Both the position numbers and the translations under genes were made by a program. DNA of 41,352 bases from assembly GCA_015487785.1 (NCBI GenBank), contig WFPC01000040.1, positions 1 through 41,352 of the forward strand, written 5' to 3'. Of this stretch, positions 16,530 through 25,480 are shown one piece after another. The notes under the pieces were generated by a model that did not search any database, was not told the DNA's origin, and saw only the letters and a program-made list of their open reading frames with translations. Positions within the stretch are counted from its first letter, which is position 1. Every line of letters begins with the position of its first letter. The DNA is from Gammaproteobacteria bacterium (lineage in GTDB: Bacteria > Pseudomonadota > Gammaproteobacteria > S012-40).

Positions 16530-17368
16530 TGATGCGCACTCTGTCCCGCACCCTGTTCTGCGCCTGGCTTGGGCTGTTCGCCGTGGAAGCGGCGGCAGCG
16601 CCTGAGCAATTTCACCGGCGTGCCCATCAACTACAGCACGAAGCCGCCGACGAGAGCGACATCCAGGCCGAGATCCGCTTCGGCCGCGACATCGCCGCCC
16701 GCATTCTGGGACGCTTGCAGATAGAGTCCCCCGAAAGTCCCCGCCATCGCTATGTGAACCTGGTGGGCCGTTCCCTGGCGGGCTTCGCCAACCGCCCCGA
16801 GCTGGAATTCCGCTTCGCCATCGTGCGCTCCGAGGCCATCACCGCCTATTCCACCCCGGGCGGCTATGTATTCGTCACCAGCGCGGCACTGGACGCCATG
16901 ACCGACGAGGCCGAACTGGCCGCGGTACTGGCCCACGAAATCGCCCATGTGAGCGCGCGCCACATCGTCAAGGCATTCAATATCCGTGGCAACGACGATG
17001 CCGCCCTGTCGGGCGTGGCACGGCTGGTGGGCGCAGGCCAAGACACCGGCCGAGTGGCCTTTTTCCAGGCGGTGGACAACGCAGTGAAACTGCTGTTCGA
17101 AACCGGTTACCGGCACCAGGACGAACTGGAGGCCGACCGCCTGGCCCTGATGCTGCTGGCCGCCAGCGGTTACGATCCCCAGGCCCTGCCACGTTTCCTG
17201 CAACGTGCCCAGGCCTTGTCGCAAGACCCCGTGCATGTCTCCAGCAGCCATCCCGCCACAGCCCAGCGACTCTCGGCCATCGCGCAGTTCATGGAGGAAG
17301 AGGGCCTATCGGCGCTTACCGGAAGTCACGCCACACAGCGTTTTCAGCAACATGTCCAGACACTCTGA
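16529..17368 (+). CDS. Periplasmic M48-family zinc metalloprotease
   Basis: A 279-residue exported peptidase with a signal peptide (residues 1-24, AAAA end). Zinc-binding HEIAH is at 136-140 (His136, His140, catalytic Glu137), with the third ligand expected at Glu199 in DELEADRLA and a conserved SSHP at 239-242. This is the BepA/LoiP-like, single-domain M48C type: soluble, no TPR domain and no lipobox, so it is periplasmic rather than outer-membrane anchored. Relatives degrade misassembled outer-membrane proteins; here it overlaps a beta-barrel gene downstream by 17 nt and is coupled to an SH3 protein upstream, consistent with envelope quality control (inference). Confidence 0.92.
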   Translation: MMRTLSRTLFCAWLGLFAVEAAAAPEQFHRRAHQLQHEAADESDIQAEIRFGRDIAARILGRLQIESPESPRHRYVNLVGRSLAGFANRPELEFRFAIVRSEAITAYSTPGGYVFVTSAALDAMTDEAELAAVLAHEIAHVSARHIVKAFNIRGNDDAALSGVARLVGAGQDTGRVAFFQAVDNAVKLLFETGYRHQDELEADRLALMLLAASGYDPQALPRFLQRAQALSQDPVHVSSSHPATAQRLSAIAQFMEEEGLSALTGSHATQRFQQHVQTL

Positions 17369-18725
17369 TCGCCTCCGCTGCCTGGCCCTGGCCGGCGCCC
17401 TCGCCATCCCGGCCCTGGCCCTGGCCGATCAATACCATTACAACGAAATGCTCATCGGCGACCGTGCCGCCGGCATGGGCGGTGCCTACGTGGCAGTGGC
17501 GGACGACCCCACCGGGTTGTATTACAACCCCGCCGGTATCGTCTATTCCGGCAAGAGCAGTCTCTCGGCGAGCATGAATGCCATCAACATCAGCCGCACC
17601 GAATACAAGAATGTGCTGGGCAACAACGACTGGATCCGTACTTCCTCGGCCCTGATCCCCAACTTCTTCGGCGTCAGCCAGCCCCTGGGACCGGGTACGG
17701 TGGGTTTTTCCTACGCGGTGACCGACGCCGTGCTGGAAGATCAAGACCAGAGTTTTCCCAATATCCCCAGTCCTGGCGCCGAGTTCACCATCAATTTCAA
17801 CAACCAGGACACCAGCTACAACCTCGGTCCCTCCTATGCCCTGGCGCTCACGCCCCGCCTGTCGCTAGGCCTGACCCTGTACGGCTTCATTCGCCAACGC
17901 CAGATGATCTTCAATCAGATCTTCCAGGGACTGAGCGATCCGGTGTATGTGCTCGACAACGACGGCAAACGCATCCCCGACCCCACCAGCCCCTACGGCT
18001 ACCAGGTGGAAACCGACCCGGCCAGCGGCGAGGTGCTCACCCAGTCCACCGAGCAGTGGGAAAACCAGTACCTGCAAACGGAAGAATACGGTGTACGGCC
18101 CCTGCTGGGCCTGATGTGGTCACCGGTGGATAAACTCTCCCTGGGCCTGGCAGTATCCCGGATCCAGCTCCTGTATGCCCGCAGCAGCCAGCAGGTGAGC
18201 TGTTATTCCACCGACTACGACGGCATGCGGCTGGATGAGAACGACAACCCCCTGGGCACCTGCCGCCCCCGGGAGATCAGCAAGACCACGGTAGATTCCA
18301 GCACCAGGCGCAGCTTCCCCTGGGCCGCCAACCTGGGCGCGGCCTACTTCGCCAGCGAACGTCTGCTGCTCAGCGGCGCGGCCTGGCTCTACCAGGGCAT
18401 GAACGGCCAGACCAGCCCCGTGGTCAACTACGCCCTGGGCCTGGAATACTATCTCAGTGGTCGCTTCGCCCTGCGCCTGGGGGCCTACAGCAACCAGGCC
18501 AACACCCCCGAGCCACGCAGCGGCGACCTCAACCAGGCGGAGCACGTCAATCTGCGAGGTGCCAGTTTCAGTCTCACCCATTTCACTCGCAGCTCGTCCA
18601 TCACCCTAGGTCTGGCCGCCGCCAGGGGCCGTGGCCAGGGCCAGGTGATCAACAACAGCCCCCGCATCCAGGATATCGAGGTCCTCAACTTTGCCGCCTT
18701 CCTGTCGGCGGGCTACAGCTACTGA
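17352..18725 (+). CDS. FadL/OMPP1-like outer-membrane beta-barrel protein
   Basis: A 457-residue outer-membrane protein. It starts at the ATG at 17352 inside the M48 gene's end; a signal peptide (LALAGALAIPALALA) follows. The mature N-terminus contains GDRAAGMGGAYVAVADDPTGLYYNPAG, the signature of the OMPP1/FadL hydrophobic-compound transporter superfamily, and the rest alternates polar and hydrophobic residues as beta-strands, ending with an aromatic C-terminal residue (Tyr) as expected for BAM-inserted barrels. Two Cys in an extracellular-loop-like segment (SCYSTDYDG, GTCRPRE) could form a disulfide. Substrate unknown; fatty acid or hydrocarbon uptake is the family theme. It ends 3 nt before the convergent hslR. 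Confidence 0.82.
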   Translation: MSRHSDRLRCLALAGALAIPALALADQYHYNEMLIGDRAAGMGGAYVAVADDPTGLYYNPAGIVYSGKSSLSASMNAINISRTEYKNVLGNNDWIRTSSALIPNFFGVSQPLGPGTVGFSYAVTDAVLEDQDQSFPNIPSPGAEFTINFNNQDTSYNLGPSYALALTPRLSLGLTLYGFIRQRQMIFNQIFQGLSDPVYVLDNDGKRIPDPTSPYGYQVETDPASGEVLTQSTEQWENQYLQTEEYGVRPLLGLMWSPVDKLSLGLAVSRIQLLYARSSQQVSCYSTDYDGMRLDENDNPLGTCRPREISKTTVDSSTRRSFPWAANLGAAYFASERLLLSGAAWLYQGMNGQTSPVVNYALGLEYYLSGRFALRLGAYSNQANTPEPRSGDLNQAEHVNLRGASFSLTHFTRSSSITLGLAAARGRGQGQVINNSPRIQDIEVLNFAAFLSAGYSY

Positions 18726-18728
18726 GCC

Positions 18729-19130
<402 letters not shown>

Positions 19131-19252
19131 GCAAACTCCTCCACCACGATCCCATGGGCAAACGGCACGGAAATCAGCGATCACGCAGACCCGTCCGCCA
19201 AACCGGCTATGGGAAATGGTACACTAAGCACATACCCGATCCACACACGAAC

Positions 19253-19720
19253 ATGGCCACCGAAATCGAACGCAAATTCACCGTCGTGGGCGACCAGTGG
19301 CGCCAGCAGGCCCGCGCGCAACGCGAATACCGCCAGGGTTACCTGGCCACCGACGAGAATGCCTCGGTGCGCATTCGCATCGATGGCGAACGGGCCAATC
19401 TCAACATCAAGAGCGCCACCCTGGGCATCGAACGCCACGAATACGAATACCCCCTGCCCCTGGCCGATGCCGAGGAAATGCTGGCCGGCTTGTGCGCCAA
19501 GCCCATCATCGAGAAAACCCGTTATTTCGTCGATTATGGCGGCAAAACCTGGGAGGTGGATGTGTTTCACGGCGACAACGCAGGCCTGGTGGTGGCCGAG
19601 GTGGAGCTGGACAATGCCAACGAGGTCATCGACCTGCCCCCCTGGGTCGGCGAGGATGTCTCCGACGACCCGCGTTATTACAATGTCTGCCTGGTCAAGC
19701 ATCCTTACAAGGATTGGTAG
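19253..19720 (+). CDS. CYTH-domain triphosphatase
   Basis: A 155-residue single-domain CYTH (triphosphate tunnel metalloenzyme) protein. The diagnostic ExExK is at residues 4-8 (MATEIERKF); basic and acidic residues pointing into the tunnel recur (VRIRIDGERANLNIKS, VAEVELDNANEVI, Lys and Tyr in KTRYFV). Characterised bacterial single-domain members, such as the Nitrosomonas enzyme, are inorganic triphosphatases; that is the likeliest activity here rather than adenylate cyclase (CyaB-type) or thiamine-triphosphatase. Its end overlaps the start of the binding-protein gene by 38 nt. Confidence 0.88.
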   Translation: MATEIERKFTVVGDQWRQQARAQREYRQGYLATDENASVRIRIDGERANLNIKSATLGIERHEYEYPLPLADAEEMLAGLCAKPIIEKTRYFVDYGGKTWEVDVFHGDNAGLVVAEVELDNANEVIDLPPWVGEDVSDDPRYYNVCLVKHPYKDW

Positions 19721-21194
19721 ACGCCTGCTGGCGCTGTTGCTGCTGAGTGCCCTGGCGCTGGGCCTGGCCGGCTGCACCCGCCCACCCGACGACACCATCC
19801 GCTTCGCCCTGGCGGCGATGCCGGTGAACCTGGACCCCCGTTTCGCCACCGATGCCGCGGCCAGCCGCATCGGCCGCCTGTTGTTCCAGCGCCTGGTGGA
19901 ATTCGACGCCCGACAGCGGCCGGTGCCCGGCATCGCCCGCTGGAGCCGGCCCGGGCCCCGTCATTACCGCTTTCATCTGCAGGCAGGACTGCGTTTCCAC
20001 GATGGTAGTCCGCTGACCAGCGCCGATGTGCGCGCCACCCTGGAGTCGGTGCTGGACCCGGCCACCGCCTCGCCCCACCGGGCCTCGCTGAGCATGATCG
20101 AGCGCATCGCCACCCCCGATGAACACACCATAGATTTTTTCCTACGACGCGCCGATCCCCTGTTTCCCGGCTATCTGGTGATCGGCATCCTGCCACGCAC
20201 ACTGATCGCCACAAACCACCGCTTCGAGCGCCAACCCGTGGGTAGCGGGCCGTTCCGCTTCCTCTCCTATCCGGACGAGAATCGGCTGCGCCTGCAACGA
20301 CTACGCGACGGTCAAATAGTGGAATTCGTGCATGTGCCCAACCCCACCGTGCGCAGCCTCAAGCTGTTGCGCGGCGAGGTGGACATCGCCCAGAACGACC
20401 TGCCCCGGGAACTGGTGGGTTATCTGGAAGGCCACGCCGGCTTGCAGGTGTTGCGCGCGCGCGGATCCAACTTCGCCTACCTGGGCTTCAATCTGCGCGA
20501 TCCCCTCACCGGCAGGCTGGCGCTGCGCCGCGCCATCGCTCACGCCATCGATCGCCAGGCCATCGTGAAATACGTGTTCGCCGGCACCGCCCGCCCGGCC
20601 AATGCCCTGTTGCCTCCCGACCACTGGGCCGGCAATCCCTCGCTGCAGGGCTATGCCTACGACCCGGTCAAGGCCCGCCGACTGCTGCAACAGGCCGGCT
20701 TCACCTTGCCCGTGCACCTGGTCTACAAGACGTCCTCCGACCCCTTCCGGGTACGCATTGCCACTATCCTGCAAAGCCAACTGGCCCGGGCCGGCATCCA
20801 GCTCGATATTCGCAGCTACGACTGGGGCACTTTCTACGGCGACATCAAGGCCGGGCGTTTCCAGCTCTACAGCCTGGCCTGGATCGGCATCAAGAGCCCC
20901 GACATCTTCCGCTACGTGTTCCACTCCAGCGCCGTGCCTCCCAACGGGGCCAATCGCGGCCACTTCAGCGATCCCGAGGTGGACGCCCTGATCGAAGCCG
21001 CCGAGGCCAGCGAACAACGGGATACCCAGGCCGAGATCTACCGTCGCCTGCAGGCACGCCTGCTGCAGGTATTGCCCTATGTACCCTTGTGGTACGAAGA
21101 TCACGTGGCCATCGTGCGTCAGCGCCTGCGCGGCTACTGGCTGGGGCCCGACGGCAACTACGACGGCCTGCTGGAAGTGGAGCTGAAATCATGA
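19683..21194 (+). CDS. Peptide-type ABC transporter solute-binding lipoprotein (family 5)
   Basis: A 503-residue extracytoplasmic family-5 binding protein of the DppA/OppA/MppA group. The ATG at 19683 lies within the end of the CYTH gene; it gives a basic N-terminus, a hydrophobic helix and lipobox LAGC (Cys31), so it is a lipoprotein rather than a free periplasmic protein. Family blocks: IRFALAAMPVNLDPRFATDAAA, FHDGSPLTSADVRATLESV, VGSGPFRF, LGFNLRDPLTGRLALRRAIAHAIDR (read in parts), YDPVKARRLLQQAGF and a C-terminal LPYVPLWYEDHVAIV. It overlaps the L,D-transpeptidase gene by 4 nt. No permease adjoins it; the DppBC-like pair at 8.3-10.1 kb is the obvious candidate partner. Substrate unknown; cell-wall peptides are suggested by context. 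Confidence 0.9.
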   Translation: MSAWSSILTRIGRRLLALLLLSALALGLAGCTRPPDDTIRFALAAMPVNLDPRFATDAAASRIGRLLFQRLVEFDARQRPVPGIARWSRPGPRHYRFHLQAGLRFHDGSPLTSADVRATLESVLDPATASPHRASLSMIERIATPDEHTIDFFLRRADPLFPGYLVIGILPRTLIATNHRFERQPVGSGPFRFLSYPDENRLRLQRLRDGQIVEFVHVPNPTVRSLKLLRGEVDIAQNDLPRELVGYLEGHAGLQVLRARGSNFAYLGFNLRDPLTGRLALRRAIAHAIDRQAIVKYVFAGTARPANALLPPDHWAGNPSLQGYAYDPVKARRLLQQAGFTLPVHLVYKTSSDPFRVRIATILQSQLARAGIQLDIRSYDWGTFYGDIKAGRFQLYSLAWIGIKSPDIFRYVFHSSAVPPNGANRGHFSDPEVDALIEAAEASEQRDTQAEIYRRLQARLLQVLPYVPLWYEDHVAIVRQRLRGYWLGPDGNYDGLLEVELKS

Positions 21195-21673
21195 ACCTGC
21201 GTATCGAGGTCGATATCGGCGGGCAATGGCTGAGCCTCTGGCGCGGCAACGAGCGGCTGCGCCACTGGCGGGTGGCCACAGCCCGCAACGGCCCCGGCGA
21301 ACGCCACGGCAGCGAATGCACCCCGCGCGGACGCCATATCATCCGCGCCAAGATCGGTGCCGGCCAGCCCCTCAACACGGTCTTCGTGGGCCGCCGCCCC
21401 AGCGGCGAGATCTACACCCCTGAGCTGGGCCGGCGTTTTCCCGGGCGCGACTGGATACTCACTCGCATCCTCTGGCTCAGCGGCACGGAGCCCGGCTTCA
21501 ATCGCCTCGGTGCCTGCGACACCATGCGCCGCTACATCTACATCCATGGCTGCCCCGACAGCCACCCCATGGGTATTCCCAGCTCCCACGGCTGCATCAA
21601 GATGCGCAACCACGACATCGTCGAGCTTTTCGACCTGGTCCCTCCCTACACGCCGGTATACATCAAAGCCTGA
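21191..21673 (+). CDS. YkuD-family L,D-transpeptidase lacking a signal peptide
   Basis: A 160-residue YkuD-domain protein. The catalytic motif is complete: His119 in YIHGCPD and SSHGCIKMRN with Cys135 nucleophile and His133. YkuD enzymes make 3-3 crosslinks or attach proteins to meso-diaminopimelate in the periplasm, or act as L,D-carboxypeptidases. The ATG at 21191 overlaps the binding-protein stop (ATGA) and has GGAG upstream, and translation begins directly with the domain (MNLRIEVDIGGQWLSLWRGNER): no signal peptide or membrane helix is visible. It may therefore act in the cytoplasm, for example trimming imported muropeptides, or be exported by another route. Family members of this short type are known, but their role is not settled. 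Confidence 0.88.
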   Translation: MNLRIEVDIGGQWLSLWRGNERLRHWRVATARNGPGERHGSECTPRGRHIIRAKIGAGQPLNTVFVGRRPSGEIYTPELGRRFPGRDWILTRILWLSGTEPGFNRLGACDTMRRYIYIHGCPDSHPMGIPSSHGCIKMRNHDIVELFDLVPPYTPVYIKA

Positions 21674-21676
21674 AAC

Positions 21677-21692
21677 TTTGAACCGGTTCAAA
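21677..21692. repeat. Perfect 16-bp palindrome TTTGAACCGGTTCAAA
   Basis: The two 8-nt arms (21677-21684, 21685-21692) abut with no loop, so it suits a dimeric DNA-binding protein better than an RNA hairpin. An A run extends to 21697. It lies 4 nt after the L,D-transpeptidase stop and about 57 nt before the GAF-HD gene, where it could be an operator. No convincing promoter pair is visible around it. Confidence 0.5.
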
Positions 21693-21748
21693 AAAAAGCC
21701 GTCCCTCGCGGCCGCTATACAGGGCATGGACAACCCCGCGAGGCAAAT

Positions 21749-22879
21749 ATGAGCAGCACCCTGGCACCCAAGCGCACAGCAGAGTCGCACAGCCCGGCCT
21801 CCAGCCAACTGGAGGCCATGATCACGCTCACCTCCCTGCTCAACTCCTCACTGGACGTGGACCAGGTGCGCCAGCGTGCCATCGATGCCGCCCGCTCTCT
21901 ACTGGGTTGCGAGGCCAGCAGCCTGCTGCTGGTGGACAACAAGACCGGCGGCCTGTATTTCGATGCCGCCATCGGCAGCCGCGGCAACAAGGTCAAGCCC
22001 ATGCACCTAGCCCCGGGCGAAGGCATCGCCGGCTGGGTGGCCGAGCACCGCCAGCCCATCATCATCACCGATGCCCAGAGCGATCCCCGCCTCTACCGCC
22101 AGGCCGACCAGCACAGCGGTTTCAAGACCCGCAACATGCTCTGCGTGCCGGTTACTCGCAAGAACACCCTGATCGGCGTGTTGCAGGCCATCAACAAGCG
22201 CCATGGAACCTTCAGCGAAATCGATTTGCAACTGCTCAGCACCCTGGCCCATCAAATCGGTATCGCGCTGGAGAACTCGCGCCTGTATGTGGAACTCAAG
22301 GAATCGCTGCATTCGGTGATCACCGTGCTGGCCGAAGCCATCGAAAAGCGCGACCCCTTTGCCGCAGGTCATGCCAAACGGGTAGCCAACTACAGTGTTT
22401 CCATCGGCAAGGCACTGGGATTGTCGAAAAAAAGCCTGTCCAACCTCAAGGTGGCCGCTCTGCTGCACGACATCGGCATGCTGGGCCTGCCCGATCGCCT
22501 GCAGAAAACTCCCGACCAGATGCGCAGCAAGGAACGGGCGAAGATGATGACCCACATCTACATCGGCTGCGACATCCTCAAGGACGTCAAACACCTGCAG
22601 CCCATACTGCCGGCCATTCGCTACCATCACGAGCATTACGACGGCAGCGGCCCCCATCGCCTGGCCGGCACCGACATCCCCCTGATTGCCCGCATCATCG
22701 CCGTGGCCGACAGCTTCGACGGCATGACCCACGATCGCCCCTATCATGCTTGCGTGGGCTACCACCAGGCGGTGGAAGAACTACAGCAGCAGGCCGGCCG
22801 GCTGTTCGACCCCATGGTGGTGGACGCCTTTGTCAACGGCCAGGCCATCAAGCTGGCGCGCCGCTTCTTCGAGGTGTGA
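21749..22879 (+). CDS. GAF domain plus degenerate HD-GYP domain protein
   Basis: A 376-residue cytoplasmic protein; ATG at 21749 with GAGG 5 nt upstream. Residues about 25-180 are a GAF sensor domain (ASSLLLVDNKTGGLYFDAAIG, GEGIAGWVAEHRQPIIITDA, CVPVTRKNTLIGVLQAINK). Residues about 190-370 are an HD-GYP-type domain: His240-Asp241 (LLHDIG), HHEHYDGSG (293-301), RIIAVADSFDGMTHDRPY (315-332). Active c-di-GMP phosphodiesterases usually read HDIGK and GYP; here the lysine is Met244 and the GYP position reads Gly-Pro-His (301-303). The metal-binding His and Asp residues remain, so it may hydrolyse another phosphoester, have reduced activity or act as a binding protein. It may be transcribed with the genes upstream; a hairpin CCGGG-N7-CCCGG without T tract follows at 22902-22918. 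Confidence 0.88.
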   Translation: MSSTLAPKRTAESHSPASSQLEAMITLTSLLNSSLDVDQVRQRAIDAARSLLGCEASSLLLVDNKTGGLYFDAAIGSRGNKVKPMHLAPGEGIAGWVAEHRQPIIITDAQSDPRLYRQADQHSGFKTRNMLCVPVTRKNTLIGVLQAINKRHGTFSEIDLQLLSTLAHQIGIALENSRLYVELKESLHSVITVLAEAIEKRDPFAAGHAKRVANYSVSIGKALGLSKKSLSNLKVAALLHDIGMLGLPDRLQKTPDQMRSKERAKMMTHIYIGCDILKDVKHLQPILPAIRYHHEHYDGSGPHRLAGTDIPLIARIIAVADSFDGMTHDRPYHACVGYHQAVEELQQQAGRLFDPMVVDAFVNGQAIKLARRFFEV

Positions 22880-23009
22880 CAGACGGCGAGCAGCGCTCGA
22901 TCCGGGCTCTCAACCCGGCGCAACAGCGAACACGAATTCCACCACTGGCGAACCAGGCGAGATGCCCCCTACGTTGCCCCGGAGGCATGGTGTACAATGC
23001 CAGCCCAAC

Positions 23010-24797
23010 ATGAAAAAACGTATTCAGCAACGCCCCGTCACCTCGCCCCTGAATCACTGGCCCGACGACCTGCACCCGGTGTTGCGGCGCATCTATCAAC
23101 GCCGCGGCATCCGCTCGCTGGAAGAACTGGACCATTCCCTGGCCAAACTGTTGCCCTTCGATCGTCTCAAGGGTATCGGGCAGGCGGTGGATCTGCTGGA
23201 GCAGGGGCTGCGCCAAGGCTGGCGCCTGCTGGTGGTGGGTGACTTCGACGCCGATGGCGCCACCAGCAGCGCACTGGCGGTGAAGGCCCTGCGCCTGCTG
23301 GGCGCCCGCGAAGTGGACTTCAAGGTGCCCAACCGGTTCGAGTACGGCTACGGGCTGACGCCGGAGATCGTGGAGGAAATCATTCCCCTGCGCCCGGACC
23401 TGTTGATCACGGTGGACAACGGCATCTCCAGTCTCGAGGGTGTTGCCCGCGCCCGCGCGGCCGGCATCCGGGTACTGGTGACCGACCATCACCTGGCGGG
23501 CGGCCAGTTACCGGCGGCCGATGCCATTGTCAATCCCAACCAGCCGGGCGACGATTTCCCCAGCAAGGCCCTGGCCGGCGTCGGCGTGATCTTCTACCTG
23601 ATGCTGGCCCTGCGCGCACGGCTGCGCGAGAGCGACTGGTTCGGGCAACGTGGCATGGCCGTGCCCAACATGGCCCGATTGCTGGACCTTGTGGCCCTGG
23701 GCACGGTGGCCGACGTGGTGCCGCTGGATCACAACAACCGAATCCTGGTGGCCCAGGGCCTGCGGCGCATTCGCGCCGGCCAGGCCTGCCCCGGCATCCA
23801 GGCCCTGATCGAGATCGCCAAGCGCAACCCGCAGCGCCTCACCAGCGCCGACCTCGGCTTTGCCCTGGGACCGCGCCTCAATGCCGCCGGCCGGCTGGAA
23901 GACATGAGCATCGGCATCCGTTGTCTGCTCAGCGAATCCCTGGACCAGGCGCGGGAACTCGCCCGCGAACTGGACCGGCTCAACCAGGAACGCAAGGCCA
24001 TCGAACAGGACATGCAGAACCAGGCCCTGGCCAGCTTGGAGCAGCAACATTGGGACGAAAGCACACTGCCCCTGGGCCTGTGCCTGTGGCAACCCGACTG
24101 GCACCAGGGAGTGATCGGTATCCTCGCCTCGCGCCTCAAGGATCGTTATCACCGCCCGGTGATCACCTTCGCCGACGACGGCGATGGCCAGTTGAAAGGC
24201 TCCGCCCGCTCGGTGGAAGGCATCCACATTCGCGACCTGCTCGACCGTATCGCCACCAATAACCCCGGCCTGCTGACCAAGTTCGGCGGCCATGCCATGG
24301 CCGCCGGCTTGAGTATCGGGCGCGACGATTACCCCCGCTTCGCCGAGCTGTTCGACCAAGCGGTGCGCGAAGTTGCACCGGAAGAGGCTCTGCAGGGCGT
24401 GCTATATACCGACGGCGAACTGCATGGCGACGAACTCGATCTTTCCCTGGCCGAGCTGCTGCGCGCACAAGGGCCCTGGGGTCAGGGGTTCCCCGAGCCG
24501 GTATTCGATGGCGAGTTCCAGGTTCTGGCGCACCGCATCGTCGGCCAGAATCACCTCAAACTGAGTCTGGCGGGCCCAGCCGGCCAACCGCCCCTGGACG
24601 CCATCGCCTTCAACGCGGTGGACGGCGACGAACCACCGCTGGTGCGCGGCCAGCACGCCCGCCTGGTCTACAAGCTCGATGTCAACGAGTTCCGCGGCCA
24701 GCGTTCACTGCAGCTCATCCTCGACCATCTGGAACCCGCGGTATCGCGTGATGCTTCCGGCCGCACGATGGATCAATCGTCAACCACGCGGCGATAA
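23010..24797 (+). CDS. recJ: Single-stranded-DNA-specific exonuclease RecJ
   Basis: 5'-3' single-strand exonuclease of recombination and mismatch repair. 595 residues from the ATG at 23010. DHH-family motifs: GDFDADG (77-83), VDNGI (135-139) and TDHH (158-161), then LVALGTVADVVPL and, in the DHHA1 domain, GSARSVEGIHIRDLLDR and KFGGHAMAAGLSI; a C-terminal OB-fold region follows. All metal-binding Asp/His motifs are intact. No ribosome site is obvious; a TACAAT hexamer at 22993-22998 would place transcription only a few bases before the ATG, so a nearly leaderless message is possible (weak, no -35). The last 25 nt overlap the convergent lipoprotein gene. Confidence 0.95.
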   Translation: MKKRIQQRPVTSPLNHWPDDLHPVLRRIYQRRGIRSLEELDHSLAKLLPFDRLKGIGQAVDLLEQGLRQGWRLLVVGDFDADGATSSALAVKALRLLGAREVDFKVPNRFEYGYGLTPEIVEEIIPLRPDLLITVDNGISSLEGVARARAAGIRVLVTDHHLAGGQLPAADAIVNPNQPGDDFPSKALAGVGVIFYLMLALRARLRESDWFGQRGMAVPNMARLLDLVALGTVADVVPLDHNNRILVAQGLRRIRAGQACPGIQALIEIAKRNPQRLTSADLGFALGPRLNAAGRLEDMSIGIRCLLSESLDQARELARELDRLNQERKAIEQDMQNQALASLEQQHWDESTLPLGLCLWQPDWHQGVIGILASRLKDRYHRPVITFADDGDGQLKGSARSVEGIHIRDLLDRIATNNPGLLTKFGGHAMAAGLSIGRDDYPRFAELFDQAVREVAPEEALQGVLYTDGELHGDELDLSLAELLRAQGPWGQGFPEPVFDGEFQVLAHRIVGQNHLKLSLAGPAGQPPLDAIAFNAVDGDEPPLVRGQHARLVYKLDVNEFRGQRSLQLILDHLEPAVSRDASGRTMDQSSTTRR

Positions 24798-25480
24798 TCC
24801 TCCGGCAAGCGGAAGCGCTGCGCCGGCAACATCACCTGGGGACGGTAGTCACTCAAGAACAGGCTGTAACCCGAGGCCGACCACTCGCGGATGGGAAAAC
24901 CGTATTGCAAGCTCTGTTGCGGCTGGTAATAGACAAAGGCCTCCCCGCACAGACGCTGACGGTCATCGCCGTCGAGTCCGGCAAAGTCCACCGCCGCCCG
25001 CGCCTGGCGATAGGCGCGCAACAAATCGAGCATCGGCTCCAGACGCCCTTGCAATACCACCATGTCGTAGCAGGGCCGGCCCTGGAGCAAAAAGCGGTAA
25101 TGCATGGCACGGGCCTGCTCGCGCGCCGAGGAATGAATCAGCGCCTGGCTGGGCTCGGTCTCGATCTGCCAGGCCAATGGGGAGCGAGGTGGCGGATCAC
25201 GCCGGGAGTATGTGCGGATCACCCGCTGCCGCCGGTCGATTTCGAACAACTGCTCTTCGTCTGCCCGGTAGAGCCAGTAGCGATCCGGCTGGCGCGAATC
25301 TTCCACCCGCAACATGTTCTCCACGGCCAGCAGGCGCAGCTCGTCGTTTTGTCCCAGGGTAAAACGCAGCAGAGTGCCCGGCAAAAACTCCTGCTCCGTT
25401 GGCAACGGTGTGGGCGGGCGGCTGGCACAAGCCGCCAGAAGCAAAATGACCAACAACAAATGAAACACGCTTTTTCTCAC
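24773..25480 (-). CDS. Uncharacterised lipoprotein
   Basis: A 235-residue product I do not recognise. The GTG at 25480 overlaps the DUF455 stop (GTGA), so it is translationally coupled. The N-terminus is a lipoprotein signal, with a hydrophobic stretch ending LLAAC (Cys18). The mature part is mixed alpha/beta, rich in Arg, Gln and Tyr, with QPDRYWLYRADEEQLFEIDRR (in parts) suggesting beta-strands, and two cysteines (RPCYDMV and RLCGEAF) that could form a disulfide in the periplasm. Members of such an operon often share an envelope role with the M15 peptidase upstream, but nothing here identifies the function. Confidence 0.75.
   Translation of the reverse strand: MRKSVFHLLLVILLLAACASRPPTPLPTEQEFLPGTLLRFTLGQNDELRLLAVENMLRVEDSRQPDRYWLYRADEEQLFEIDRRQRVIRTYSRRDPPPRSPLAWQIETEPSQALIHSSAREQARAMHYRFLLQGRPCYDMVVLQGRLEPMLDLLRAYRQARAAVDFAGLDGDDRQRLCGEAFVYYQPQQSLQYGFPIREWSASGYSLFLSDYRPQVMLPAQRFRLPEDYRRVVDD

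Noticed and set aside
19131-19252. Divergent promoters between hslR and the CYTH gene
   Set aside because: A TACACT hexamer (19220-19225) is present but no -35 at suitable spacing on either strand.
22902-22918. Hairpin CCGGG-N7-CCCGG after the GAF-HD gene as a terminator
   Set aside because: Only 5 bp and no T tract; it may still help end transcription, but it cannot be called a terminator from sequence alone.
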